A stretch of DNA of 64,000 nt from Daedaleopsis sinensis (taxonomy: Eukaryota; Basidiomycota; Agaricomycetes; Polyporales; Polyporaceae), in assembly GCA_033807695.1 (NCBI GenBank), contig CM066310.1, positions 1,426,001-1,490,000 on the forward strand, read 5' to 3'. The position numbers and the translations under genes were made by a program. Below, piece by piece: positions 13,101 to 25,033 of this stretch. Every line of letters starts with the position of its first letter. Position 1 is the first letter of the stretch. The notes under the pieces were generated by a model. That model made no database searches and had not been told where the DNA came from. It saw only the letters and a list, made by a program, of their open reading frames with translations.

Positions 13101-14600
13101 TGCCTCTCTGGTGCGTCCTGCACGACTCTGAGAGGTCCTCGTCCCAGCGCAGGACGAATGTGCGACCGGGTTGCTCAACCGCTGACGACAGCGCAGCGGC
13201 CAGTGCAGGAGGCTGGGATCACAGAATGCAGGGAAAATGTCGTCGGTAAAGAGAGCAAAGGGTAATGTCATCACATCAGCTATATTTGTCCCCGAACCCT
13301 CGACACGCTTCCTCCCGTGACGGAGGATCACTAGTACTCAGGCTCCATGCTCGCACTCATCCCAGAGACATGCTCTGTAGTATGTTTGCATGTACACCGC
13401 GACCTCCGAGTCGCACACCACACTGTATGGAGCACTCAGAACGTGCAGACAGAGGAGGAGCGAGGGCGGCAGCCCGGCGGATCATGGCTTCAAGGGTCCA
13501 GTCCACGGCGGGTTATAGGAACACGGCGAAGCCAATGTGGGCGCTGCAGCGGACTTCTCGAACGACCGGGACATCGGCATGTTACTTTGACGTACAAGGC
13601 AGCCTCGGGGTCCCGACTGTCTGGAAACTGTGTCGGAACTCAGACGTCTGGCACAGGAGTGGGATAACGGCCTCTAGAAGTATCTACTGAACGTGAGAGC
13701 TACTAGTAGTACTACTGTCGGAACATTGAGGTGTGTAGTACACCTAGTATGGGTACATCAAGGGTGGTGAGATCATAGTGACAATGTCGTTGTAGGCATT
13801 TCAAGCTGGGTATAATGTAAACTTCAACTTACACGCTACATGCTTGACAAGGTCGAGGGAGATCACGAGTTGGATGGATGACTCGGAGTGACAGAGAGGA
13901 AGATGGCATTGTTCTTGAGATATCAGAGGCCACACACCTATGGTGCTTCTAGATCGAGCAGATGCTCACAATGACCGGGGACCTAGTAGAGTGGGTGGAT
14001 CACTGCGGCGGCCAGATGCTAAGCTTGCGGATGGATGTCGCCAATGATCAATCCGACTCGCCGTGACGCAGCATGTGCGTGCCATAGAGATTCCGCCGAG
14101 TTACGGATGAATCCGCCGATTTGCCAGTGGTCGAGAGTTGCGTCGAGATAAGGCCTCCTGAGGGCTCTGAGTGAAAGTGCGCAGCGATACATCCCAGAGA
14201 GAGGCACAGAGAGCTATTGAGCAGGCTGCCAGGCAGGAGGGATGAGAACGTGGGATGAGACGAGGTCCGTACGCCGGCCGATACCGAACGGAGAAGCGTG
14301 GCGGCGTTCTCGGGCAGACTTAGCGCTCTTGGGAACTACTCTCCGCAAACACTTTGCGCACCGATTCTCGAGTTCAGGAGATCTTGTACATGGTATATAG
14401 TTGTGAGTCTTGTACGCACACTGCCTACACTCTCTAACTTGAGCTTTCTCTGATGACAAGCACCTGAGCACGAACTAACCTGTCCGGCAGCAGAATTCCG
14501 CCTTTAACTACCCATCACGACGCACTCTGTGGCTCCTCAAACATGTGGTGCGCGACGGGTGAGCGTATGACTGCAGTGTTGTCATAGCTAAGACACCTTA
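10172..14600. other. Long stretch without a recognisable gene (copy 2)
   Basis: Duplicate of the first 4.4 kb of the window. It has the same order of landmarks and numerous frame-breaking indels relative to copy 1, which argues against a conserved protein. No domain is recognisable on either strand. Confidence 0.55.
12512..12628. repeat. Simple repeat and G-rich tract, copy 2
   Basis: Counterpart of the tract at 2371-2490. The GATGGT run is longer by one unit and the G-run section reads as GGGGGC repeats instead of GGGGC repeats, which is typical slippage divergence. Confidence 0.65.
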
Positions 14601-15026
14601 CTCATGTCAGACTCGCTCCCAGACCACCAAATCCTGGAAAAACACACGGAGATCCGGAATCTGCACGACGGCTACCCGACCTTCTCCTCCTGCCCCGCCG
14701 ATGCCAACTTACGACTGGAAGTGCCACAAAACGGCACGGCCAGGTACACAGCGCCCATAATGCGGCGTGAGAACAGCGCTGGGGCCTACGCGAGAGTTCT
14801 GGCACCAGCACGAACATTCGACGCTGTTTCAGCCAGCAGAGGATACCCACACGAACCTCTGTGCCGTCTGGCGGCGGGTCGCTGTCGCACTCTGGTTGGC
14901 TCGCTGGCTGACACTTGTTCGCTTGCGCGCAGACCTGTACCCAGTCCCGGCACATTTGCAGGCTGCCCCGACGACGTCATCTGGGGGACTGGGGTGAGAA
15001 CGGGCGCACGGGCCATCGGGATGGGG

Positions 15027-15034
15027 TATAAGTA
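15027..15034 (+). promoter_or_regulatory. TATA box of an unassigned transcript (copy 2)
   Basis: TATAAGTA in the same context as at 4,870, again followed by a pyrimidine-rich tract. Its retention while the flanks have diverged suggests function, though recent common origin would also explain it. Confidence 0.45.
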
Positions 15035-15320
15035 CCCTCGGGACCTCGCTGCATCCACCACACCATCCTCCCTCCCTCTCTCCCTCCATCCGTTCTCCCC
15101 CTTCTCTTTCTCTCAGATTTCCGGATACACGCTGCGCTCTGCGTTTGGTTGTCGATGATGCTGCGCATCACAAGTAGCACGCATGCAAGGTGAGTAGGCT
15201 ACATATGCGTTTCGTCGCTTCCTTCTGTCGTGCTTCTCGCTCACCCCGCATTCCGATCTCATCTTCCCCATTCAGGTACCACACCTCGGAGCTCCTTACA
15301 CATACGGCCGCTTCAGTCTG

Positions 15321-15571
15321 ATGACCGAGACTGGGTTGCTGCTATTGGTGAGCTACTATCTGTGCTCATCACTCTGTATTAGAATGCTCACCGAATCTGA
15401 AGCAGGCTATGTCTCGGATGCCGTATCGCAGAGTACGTCATTCTCACTTTTCCGACATATTTTCATCTACTGACATTTGTCTCCCCTTGTGTGCTTGATT
15501 AGACTCAAGTGACCGCAGCCACAAAGATGCTCACACGCGCATGTGGCTGTCAATCCCGCCGGCGGTGCTAG
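15321..15571 (+). other. Possible tiny spliced ORF, 40 aa (copy 2)
   Basis: Exons 15321-15347, 15406-15432 and 15503-15571 join in phase 0. Relative to copy 1 the last exon has one extra in-frame CGG codon (ending QSRRRC) and several amino-acid changes. The first intron is shorter but keeps its donor and acceptor. The sole size difference in the exons being a multiple of three is the only coding signal. Confidence 0.2.
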
Positions 15572-16203
15572 ATGTGCAAGGTACGTGATCTGAGCTACTT
15601 CACATGGATATTCACCTGCTCATGCTGTTTCTTACTTTAGATCGATCTCGACTAGCTCGACGACCGTGATAGCGTCAGACTCGATTGCTGGCACACGTAC
15701 GGCACTGCGAGCAGGTACGCGAGGATGTTGTATACTGTTGGGGGTTATGCGAAGCTGACTGACCATACATACATGACTCTCTAGATCTACGGATAGTACC
15801 GACCACTGTTGCGTGACGTGCTCAGCTCAGACTCGCATACTTACATGGTGCGTGGTTTGCGTCCGGCCTCACTACACACTACTGACCTCAGGCCTCTCAG
15901 CTCGATATCGGGGAGTGTTGGCACAGCCCCGACGCACCACACTCACTGTGTGTACTGACCGTAGATTAGTTAGATAGGTACATACATTAGTTACCGGACC
16001 CGTTCAGCACACAGCGCAGCGCCGCGCCGCGCTGGGCCTCGCGCCTGTCTCAACAAGGAGGCTGGCGGCGTCCTCGGAGTCAGTGCCTCAGAGTCGACCT
16101 TCGGCCTGTTTCGTCGGGACGCCTCGGGCGAAGCGTCCTTGAGTGAGAACGCGCCGTTCGAGTCCATGGACGAGTCACGGCGACGAGTCCCTCACCCCAG
16201 ACA

Positions 16204-19200
16204 TCACACACCCATTTCCCGCCACCGCCTCCCCAACGCCTCCTCGACGCTCCCCACCTCTCCCGCTCGCTCCCTCCTCCCTCCCCGCCGCGAGCTCTCC
16301 CGCACCCGCAGCCCCGCCCCGCCCAGCCGCTCCAGCACATGCATGTACACCTCGCGCGCCGCAGGGCCCTGCACCCCGCGCGCGCGCACGCCCCCGTCGA
16401 GCACGAGCAGCGCCGCACACGCGACGGGCAGCCCGACCGTGCGCGCCATCGCGGACGCGCCGCGCGTCCCGTACGTGACCAGCGACGACGTGTGCACCTC
16501 CTCCTCCTCCTCCCCCTCCCCCTCCTGTGCTGCGCTCGGCCTGGTCACGATCTCGTGCGAGAGGACGACGAGGTCGCGTTCGTGCGGGGCGTACTGCAGC
16601 TTGTGCGCGAGGAGCGCCGCGAAGAGCTCGAGCGGGGCCGCGGGCGTCGGCGGGAGTGGCGGGAGGCGAATCGAGTCGCGCGCGGGCGTGCTGTCCGCAG
16701 ATGGTGAGAGGGCCGCGGGGACGATGGACAGCCAGTGCAGCGCCTGCACGACGCGCTCGTACTGCGCGGGCGCGAGGACCTCGCCGAGCGCCGCGCGGAG
16801 GGACGCGGGGTCGTCCGCGATGGGCGTGCCGAGCTTCGCCGCGAGTGCGTGGCGGACGAGTGCGTCCCAGGACGGCGCCGCGACCGTCGTGGACGTCTCC
16901 AGCAGGCCGAGCGCGCGGAACGCGTGCATGAGATCGGCGTAGCCGGGATACCGCAGCGTGCCCCTGAACAGCGTGCGGACGTCCGCGAGGGGCTCGAGGC
17001 CGTACGTCTGCGCGTACGGCAGGCTGTCGCGGTTCGCCAGGCCTTCGAGCTTGAGGACGGGCGAGACGGGGACGGAGGGGAAGTACGTCTTCAACAGGTC
17101 CTCCCCGCGAATCTCGCACACCTGTGAGCGCGGTACGCCGTCAGCCGAGCATCGTTGTGCAGCGAGCGGATACTACAGACCTGGCCGTCGAGCTTGAACC
17201 GCGCAGAGTTCAGCGCCGCGGACAGCACTCCTCTGGGGCTCCAGCTGAACTTGTACCCGAGAGGGACCTCTGCGTCTTCCGGTGCGGGCAGGCCTCCACA
17301 GAAGGACGTGAACGAGACGATCTCCTTCTGCTGGGCTCGCAACGAGTCTATGAGCGATAACGCCGAGCAGTGATCGATGCCTGGGTCGAGTCCGATCTCG
17401 TTCATGAGGATAACATCGGCGGCGACAGCACTGTTATACATGAGCACGATTCCACGCACAATCACGGCCATGTAACACACCGGTCGTGCAGCTGGCGCAT
17501 GGCTGGAGAGATGTAGGAGGCCGTGACAAGGTGTTTCCTGTTCTTGATACACAACTCTGCCACAGATGGGTGGAAAGGGACTGGCAGGAGACTGGTCTCG
17601 TGCTCAGTATGCAATACACGTATGGTACATGGTGTACAACGCACCTGATCACGACGTCTGCCGCCGCAACCAACCGTTCCACTGCCGCCAAATCGCCCAT
17701 GTCAATCAGCATCGGGGTGGCATTGGAGTAAGGCGCGGTCAAACGCTCCGCGTCCGCCAATACGTTGCTCGCTGCACACAAAGTAGTGGTGTAAGTAGCT
17801 GGCTCTCGATGGGTCTTGCACGTAGCCACACTCACCAACGACAAGTCGCACATCCGGCCGGCTGCAGATCTCCGCGACCGCAGGCGGTGCGACCATTCCG
17901 CTCCCGAGCATCAGCACGTTCTTCTTGGGCTGTATACCCTGAGCTCGACTCTTCTCCTGTGCTGGGATAGCGCTACCAGCGGCGGACGAAGGCGCGGGAT
18001 CTGGCACGCTCTCCTTCCACACCCCAAGCGGCTCCCGCAGCCACTGGAACGACGCGCTCAGCTCCCCCCCGCTCGCGACCGTCGCACGCTCCAAAGCTGC
18101 TCCTTCCGGCGTCTTGGTGGCTGACCCGCCGGGCAGCGTGTACCGCGAGACGATGTCGCGCAGGTACGGGAGGAACGCCTGCGAGAAGTGCTGCGACGCT
18201 TCGAGCGGGAGCGCGGTGGGCAGGATGTCGACCGCCATCATCGTCACCGGGGGCAGGTGCGCGGGGAGCGTCGGCGGACGGGCAACGAAGTACGGCGCGG
18301 AGAGCGTCGTGTGCTGCGATAGGAATTCGAGGCCGCCCTAATAAAATCACGGGTGAACCGTGTCAGCGAATGATGCTAAGGACGAATGCCTGAGAACTAA
18401 ACACATACCCCGACGTCGCAGCTGATGTCTCCCACACATGCGAAGCGGCCCTTCCCAAGCGTCTGCGCGATCTCGAGCGTCGTGGTGAGCTGCTCGTTTG
18501 TCATGAGACGCGGGAACGCGGGTGCCCAGCCTGCGCCGTGCAGGAGGAGCGAGAGGTACGGGGCGATCTTCGTGTGGAATTCGGAGACATATTGGTCTGG
18601 ATGGGCGTAGTAGTCGGACCGGTCGTATGCTCCGCCGTCCCGTCGAACGAAGTAGTCCTTCGCGTGTGCGTGTACGACGTATACCTGGCCTGGTGGTTAA
18701 ACTCGAGCAGATCGTGGCGCAAAGTACTCAGCTTGCCTTGTGCAGGTCTGTGGCTAAATTGTTCGCGAATTGTCAACGGGGTGGAGAAAGGGATCGTTAG
18801 ATTAGGCCTTACTTGGATCTGTTACGATACTTGGTAGTTGGTCTACGCGAATATGCTGTATCGGAAGGTCCTCGAGGAGTGCGAGCGCTCCCTCAGCTAC
18901 CTTCCCAGTTCTAACTCGAATATGAACCACCTGCATGACAGATAGCATGTTAAGCAGAACTCACCCAGACACGCCAATGACGAGCGGTCCGAGGCTCTGT
19001 GGGGCCCCGTTGCTCGCTATCTGCGTTCCGACGACGTTTCGGAGAGTCGAGCGGATCGACGCTAATGAGGGATGCGTGTGTGGCCGCGGAGTCCACTGCG
19101 GATATGTGAGTATATGCTCTAATTTCATATGCATAAGACAAAACTCACAAGGAATGGGCTAGCTACGCCGAGCTCCAGGTGGGCATGGGCCATGGCACAC

Positions 19201-20082
19201 AATGCCTCCAGAGCTCCTGCGACTGTAAAGTGTGATGCATATGAGAATGGCTTGCGCAGACAGGAGAATAAGGATTGAGACGCTTCACTGCTAAGAAGCA
19301 ACCGCGTTCGACGGCGACGATGGGCGGGCCACCAGTAAACGAGCCAAGGGGGACCCACGGGAAGGTCGTGCTGCTGCTCCTCATGCCACGGTCCCCACCC
19401 TCATGTGATATGCGAACACTCACCTCCGGCGAACCACCCAAATCCCACCGTCCGCTTCCCGTCCTCGCCTACGAGGAGCTCGTAGTCAACGAGCTTGGGG
19501 AGCAGAGCGCCGCGCTCCGGGGCGGACGCGTTCTCAGAGGCAAGGAACTTCGCGAGCAGCTCCATGTTGTAGAGCTGGCCCTTGATCGTGTGCGAGAACA
19601 TGACGTGCGTGCGCGGAACCAGCGGGGTGGTGTTTCCGTTCCAGTCCGCGACATGGTGGCGGGGTGAGCTTGGGGCGGGGAGCGGGTCGGTGAGGACTTC
19701 GGGGAGGGGCGTCTCCTTGATGCCGACGAGGATGTGTGCGGGCTGCAGAGACGAGTGGAGCTTCGCTCCAGCCTGATATGCGGCAGGGAGGCATTCAGTA
19801 TGGCAAGTGACATGAGTGTTATCTTGAGAGCGCACATACCTTGAGGAAGTCATTCGCGGTGAAGACGCGTCTCTCGCAGGGTTGGACGAGGACCTCTACG
19901 CCGTCTTTGTGGACGAGGTCGTGCACGGCGTCGGGCGTGAGCGGACAGCGCCGCTCCCATATGCGCAAGGGGTCCTCGCGACGGATGCCAATGGTGAGCT
20001 TGGTGGGCTTGTGAGACGATGTACCATGGGAACGGCGGAAAGAGGGGCGGATGGTGAGTTGAGAGCGTCGGAGGATGGTCAT
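16204..20082 (-). CDS. Bifunctional LKR/saccharopine dehydrogenase-type enzyme, copy 2
   Basis: Exons: 20082-19840, 19772-19424, 19222-19149, 19095-18965, 18910-18813, 18747-18737, 18684-18409, 18337-17836, 17771-17645, 17591-17481, 17430-17181, 17121-16204. Every exon has the same length as in copy 1, while several introns differ in length and sequence. The protein is also 1,029 aa with the same Lys100/His142 pair, Rossmann motif and presequence. In the last exon I count 11 amino-acid differences in 305 residues, mostly conservative, so both copies appear to be under purifying selection. The 11-nt exon differs only by a synonymous CTA/CTG change, and the GC-AG intron is retained. Upstream sequence is unique from 20,217, so its distal promoter differs from that of copy 1. 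Confidence 0.93.
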
Positions 20083-20598
20083 GGTTCACATGCAAGTTGG
20101 GCGGGCAGGCGGGCGGAGAACGGAGGTCGATAACGGAGGCGTCTCTCACACCGACATGGGGTGTATGATCCGAGCCGAGTCGGTACGCGACTTAGAACTC
20201 TCAACGCCATGCCATCGGGGTGGAGAGAACCTCACATGAAGCGACCGTCCGGGGCCAACGCGCCTTCGGGGAGCTGGGTTATGCGTATGCCCCGCGCGCA
20301 AAGCGCATACACATAGCTAGACACGTCGGGTGCCATTCAAGACGAATGAACGAGAACAGACAGAGGATGGTGTACGGAGATGAAGAGGGGTCGCGCGCGG
20401 TAGTACCAGACAGCCGCCGCGATCAGGGCGCGCCGACTCCCACTAGACGCCAAGAGCGCGCGTTCCCACACGTGATCCTTCTCATAGTCGCGCTGCGCGC
20501 TTCACCCTAGCGCCCATCACAGACTGCAGTGCACTGGCCCAACCTCGTCCGACATCGTACGAAGAAACATATATGTATACGTGAAGAATCGTAATAAG
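20083..20598. other. Intergenic: LKR/SDH copy 2 promoter and end of duplicated unit
   Basis: About 515 bp between the LKR/SDH start and the p24 stop. It contains the right breakpoint of the tandem duplication near 20,216; the rest is unique. I see no gene and no clear TATA box. Confidence 0.6.
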
Positions 20599-21519
20599 TT
20601 AGACCTTGTATCGTCTCCCAGTCTTCGTGAAGAACGTCTGCAGAACGTATACTTGAAACCTGCACCGAAAGGTGACACGTCAACTTCATCTCGAGTACCA
20701 TCCAGACACCGACTTACACTGCCATCCCAATAACGCCAAGGCTCTCCAGCACGGCATACCACCACAGACGGCTTGAGGGGCACAATGAGACACAGTCATG
20801 GGGTATGGGGGACTAGCACTCACTTCTGTGTGGTCTTGACGGTGTCAAACCCACGGTTCTCGCGCGTGTGGAAGCTTGAGGAGCATGAAGACATGTCCCG
20901 AGACCACCATAAGAACAGTAGTGTACTCACTATTTTTGCGTCCGCTTGATGTTGATGAGCATGCCGTTCAGCCTGAATATGCTTTCCTCCAATGCACTCG
21001 TCTGGTCCGCAATCTGACCGGGCTTCGCAGGGGGTTCGCGTCTGGGTTCAGACTCGACCATGATGTCAAAGTCGACGAGCTTCTCGGTAAGAGTTGACAT
21101 GTCATTCTCGAAGCAGAACGAGTACTCTCCGACGGTGTTGGCCGTCAAGACATAGTCGCCTTGCCGTTCTCGGCGTCCATCGAGGAGGACCTTCTCGTTC
21201 GGGTCTTTCACTTCGAAGTCGATGTCGAATGACCCTCCGGATTGAACCTGTGCTTTGTCAAGTTCTGTCCAAGAGTGTAGCAGAAAATTTCAGGTCTTAC
21301 CGCGAAGTAGAACTACGTTGGAACTCATGAGTGAGATGTTAAGGTAGACATGGGTGCGGAGAGACGTACACCAATCTTCTCTCCCGCCCCATCCACGTCG
21401 GCGTAGAAGCAAAGACGCTCGTTGGCAGCGATAGATGTTGTGAGCGCGGCGGCATGTGTGCGCAGTGCGAGCTGGAGGAAGCAGAAGAAGGAGAGGACGA
21501 ATGCGAAAGAGACAGCCAT
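20599..21519 (-). CDS. p24/EMP24 family cargo receptor (gamma-like, Erp2/3/4 type)
   Basis: Exons: 21519-21370, 21312-21301 (12-nt micro-exon), 21247-20931, 20874-20824, 20771-20718, 20659-20599; 214 aa, all phases agree. It has a cleavable signal peptide (about residues 1-25, Phe/Leu-rich), a lumenal GOLD domain with the usual two cysteines (RLCFYADVDG and YSFCFEND), a short coiled coil up to RENRGFDTVKTTQ, and one transmembrane segment beginning WWYAVLESLGVIGMAV. The cytosolic tail has the paired aromatic FF and basic residues used for COPII/COPI binding. Members cycle between ER and Golgi and help load secretory cargo. The micro-exon encodes FYFA of the conserved beta-strand and is needed to keep the domain. 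It shares a ~210-bp divergent promoter with the Rua1-like gene. Confidence 0.93.
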
Positions 21520-21729
21520 GGCCAGCGATGAGCGTGTCACCGGGAAAGGGTTAACATGTGTAAGCGCCGGCTGCCGGTGTCGGGCAAACAACGCGCAAAC
21601 AACGCGTCTCCTGCTGGCCTCACCTCCATCATCTTCTCCTCCCCTCTTCCCTCCGCCAAACAAACACGACGTCTCACTCGCGCAGACAGTTCAGTATCTA
21701 TCTCCAGCACTCAGTCGGGCGCATATAGC
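21520..21729. promoter_or_regulatory. Divergent promoter between p24 gene and Rua1-like gene
   Basis: Only 210 bp separate the two starts if the plus-strand gene begins at 21,730. The stretch includes pyrimidine-rich segments (21,620-21,660). An upstream in-frame ATG at 21,556 would leave just 36 bp, which is why the later start is preferred. Confidence 0.55.
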
Positions 21730-24183
21730 ATGGCATCCTCCCCGTACGGTGACTCTCGTTCGCTCTCGCTCTCACCTAGCAAAAACATCGGCAAAAACAT
21801 CACGGAGGGTCACCCGCCAGAAGGCTACTATCGTTCGTCCGGCCAAGGCGATATCTTCCTCTTCTCTCCCAGTCTATGTTCTCGCAAGTCGAACGAGTCC
21901 ACATCCCAGTCGTCGAACTCGTTTGATACTCTCTCCTACTCCTACAGCCCTATTGACCTCTCCGTCGCAAAGTTCTCTCCGCCTTTGCTGCCAGCTTCTG
22001 GGCCCTCTCGCTCTCCTCAATTTGTAGAAGCTTACCTGACTGGAACCGAGTCCAAGCCAATCGCTCGCCTTTCTCCCGGCACCCCTTTTCAGGAGCTCTT
22101 CAACTCGTCCCCCGCAGGTTACTGGCAAGCTGATAGTCCGTCTATCTCTCCAATCTCTCGGCACTCTAGCGTCCCCGCACAGCTGCAGACTGCAGACGTG
22201 GAATCACAGTCTGAAGACGAGGATAGGGCATCTGGCAAAATCGAGTCGCTGCTCAGCTATGGAAAAACTCGAAGCATTTTCGACAGCCCTTCTCGGCCGC
22301 AGGCGCCGGCCCATCAGCCGTCCTCTCCGTCTTCTCTCTCCAGTCTCTCCTCTGTACCCTCTTCGCCCTCTGCGCTTTTCTCAACAGTACCTGCCGCTTC
22401 TTCCCAGACGTCGCATGATCCGACCCCCGCGTCTTCTCCTGGTCATGCCCTCTCTACCTTGGCTTCTCCCTTCAAGCTCTACGACAAGGCTTCCGCGGTG
22501 TACGGCCCGGGCTCTCCGTCGGTCAGAAAAGCTGCAAAGACCCAAGGCAAGGCTCGAACGACCAGACGCTCTCTAGCTGCCGAGATCTTGAACCAGCTCG
22601 GTCAACCTCGTGGGAAGCGCGACGAGCACGTCCGGTTTTCTTCGCCGTGCAAACGGTCTAGCTCTCCGATGCCCGTTCTGACCGACTCCGACGACGAAAA
22701 CTACGAGCCCGCGTCCCACACGCGCCGCAAGACTCGGAAACGTGCTCGCCCGCCGCCGGGCGACTCCAATCTTCAGCGCAAGAAACTGCGGACTGAGAGA
22801 CCTTCGCGCATTACATCTGCTTCAGCTGCAGCTCCCGTTTTAGGCTCTGCGTCTTCAGCTCCGTCTGCACCTATGCCTCAAGAGCAAGAGCAAGAGCAAG
22901 AGCAAGTGGAGGACCCTGCCGCGTCCGACGAGGACGCCCCGACATACCCAAACCGTACCTTCCCGCTCCGGGTGCCTATCCATGACAGTTTCGCTCTATT
23001 CTACAGGCGCTTCCCGGCCAGCTCGGTCATGGACGAGGAGCTCGCAGCGTATGGTTCCTCTTCCTGGGGCGGTTCTCCGCGTTCTATCTGTTGACATGTT
23101 CTGGTGCATAGTGCGAAGAACGTCAAGATCCCCAGGGTGGCCGACGCGATGCCGAACCCGCCCCGGGACGACTACGACCTCTACACCCCGCGCTTTGTGA
23201 AGGGCAAAGGCACGTCTAAGGTGGGTCTTCCTAAAATCCCAATAGACCCCCCAAACGACGTGGGACGTGAATTTCACTAGGTTGGGCTGTGCCCCATCTG
23301 CCACGAGCCAGCGGCGCGCGGGGGCGAAGGCAAAAAGGTGTGGCTGTCTATGAAATTCTCAGCATTCAAGTGGTGCGTGCATGCCCATCCCACTGCTCCC
23401 TACACCGCTCTTACCGACGACCCGACCGTCCCTCCAGAGTGTCGTCAGTCTTGTGTTGTGCTGGCTTGGTGTCGTGTCGCTGATTACAACGGACGCGCGC
23501 AGCTACCACATGCAATACGCCCACGGTACTGTATCCTTCCCTACTCCCCCTCCCCCTCCCCTTCCCCTCCCACTCACGTATCAGAACTCACCGCGCAACG
23601 CACACAGGCATCTCCGCGACGACCGGCCGCCCGTTCTCGCCCCCGACCGCGTTCCGCACCGTGTCGCGCGCGAACCCCGGCCGGCACGAGAAGGCGCGCC
23701 TGCTCGAGGGCCGCTGCCACAAGTGCAGGAAGTGGGTGCCCGCCGAAGGCGTCAAGGACGTCCCCACCAAGGTCCGCGAGATATTCTGGTGCGTGCTCCC
23801 CTCCTCTCCCCTCCTTTCTCTTTCTCTTTCTCCGGCTCTGGCTCGCGAGCGCGTTGGGGCGGGGTGCTGAGGCTCACACTCGCAGGTGGAAGCACGCGGC
23901 GGCGTGCCACCAGGGCTCGACGATCGAGGGCGAGGCCGACGTGTTCGTGGAGGACGCGGTGTACGCGGCGCTCGCTGCGGGCGGTAGCGCACGTGAAACG
24001 GGGGCGGACGTCGAGATGGAGCTCGAGGTCGACCCCGAGCAGCGCCAGGACGAGGCGGACGAGGACGAAAACCAAGTCGCGGACGCGGACGACGGCACCC
24101 AAAACGGCGGCCTTGCTGAGGTGGACGACCTCGACCGCGACGCGGAGGGCGAGTCGGTGTACGAGGGCGAAGGGCTTGAGTGA
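21730..24183 (+). CDS. Rua1 C-terminal domain regulator (DUF4451-like zinc-binding protein)
   Basis: Exons: 21730-23048, 23112-23220, 23281-23372, 23503-23525 (23 nt), 23608-23788, 23886-24183; 673 aa. The first ~430 residues are low-complexity, rich in Ser/Pro, with phosphorylatable SP sites, a basic segment (RRKTRKRAR) and a Gln/Glu repeat near 22,880, typical of fungal regulators. The C-terminal domain has zinc-binding-type pairs: LCPICHEP, then YHMQYAHG, then GRCHKCRKWVP, then WWKHAAACH. This is the Rua1_C pattern first known from the Ustilago maydis regulator of ustilagic acid synthesis. DNA binding and target genes are inferred only from the family. The tail after the domain is strongly acidic. 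The start at 21,730 (MASSPYGD) is chosen because of the crowded divergent promoter; 21,556 is an in-frame alternative. Confidence 0.87.
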
Positions 24184-25033
24184 GCGCGCCGTCACCAGGA
24201 ACGATGGCCCGACGCAAGCACGACACGAAGGACGAATCAAATCTGGGGCCGACGCGGCCACAGAACGGTGCGATTGGACCACCGGACGAACGGACGAAAG
24301 GGAGCCTCGGGGACGGACGCTGTTGTAACCATAAGACCTGAAGGACGATGCCGACTGAACGCGAACGCCTGGAAGGAGGAGCATGTATCAAAGTTGTACC
24401 AAAACTGTACCAAAGAGTCTCAGGATCCGGAGTCGGAGTCGGAGTCGGGGAGGGGAGGGGAGGGGAGGGGTCGATTTGCACCTGCACACTGTATCACTGC
24501 CGCACGCACGCATCGTATCTTACTGCTGTAATAATGCTGTCATCCTCGCTGTTCGCTGTTCCTCGCTTTACACAAGTTTCCGCTGTCGAATGCATCCCGT
24601 TCGCACCTGTCTCATCATACACACCACGACTTGCATCTGCAGCGAACGAGTGTCATTGAGAACGGGACCCGTGCGTGCCGTATGTGTCTGTTGTTACATG
24701 GATTTAGACTTGCTGCAGGTATGCGTGCGGCGTGCGGCGGAGCAGGAGCAGGGTGTAGCGTAAATATAGCATGAATATTGATCTAGCTAGCCGTGCATGG
24801 GCAGCCCGCGTAGGCTGTGCGCGGGGGGTTTATCTTGCGCGTTGTATGAGGGGGGTAGAGAGTAGAGAGCGTGCTGAAGAACGTAACGTACGTATGAATG
24901 GAGCGAGGACGAAGTGAGGTGCGGATGTGAAAGCAGAAAGCATAATAATGATACTAGGGGCGCATATGTATGTGTGGAGACTGAGATGAGTGTATCGCAA
25001 AGTGGACGATCAAGCACGAGAAGGGAAACCAAG
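24184..25033. other. Convergent 3' region with G-rich simple repeat
   Basis: About 850 bp between convergent stops. At 24,430-24,472 there is a GTCGGA repeat running into GGGGA repeats, a candidate G-quadruplex. Otherwise AT content rises, as expected for 3' UTRs; I see no gene. Confidence 0.6.

Larger units (their letters stand above)
10032..20216. repeat. Tandem LKR/SDH unit, copy 2 (complete)
   Basis: This is the complete unit. Its first ~140 bp (10,032-10,171) correspond to the part of copy 1 lying outside the window. The copies stay collinear to about 20,216, where the sequence becomes unique. It carries the same non-coding stretch, TATA element and complete LKR/SDH gene as copy 1. Confidence 0.9.

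Noticed and set aside
14604..15158. 184-codon frame upstream of the TATA element in LKR/SDH unit 2
   Set aside because: The counterpart near 4,448 has an early in-frame stop, and the frame runs through the TATA box and pyrimidine tract.
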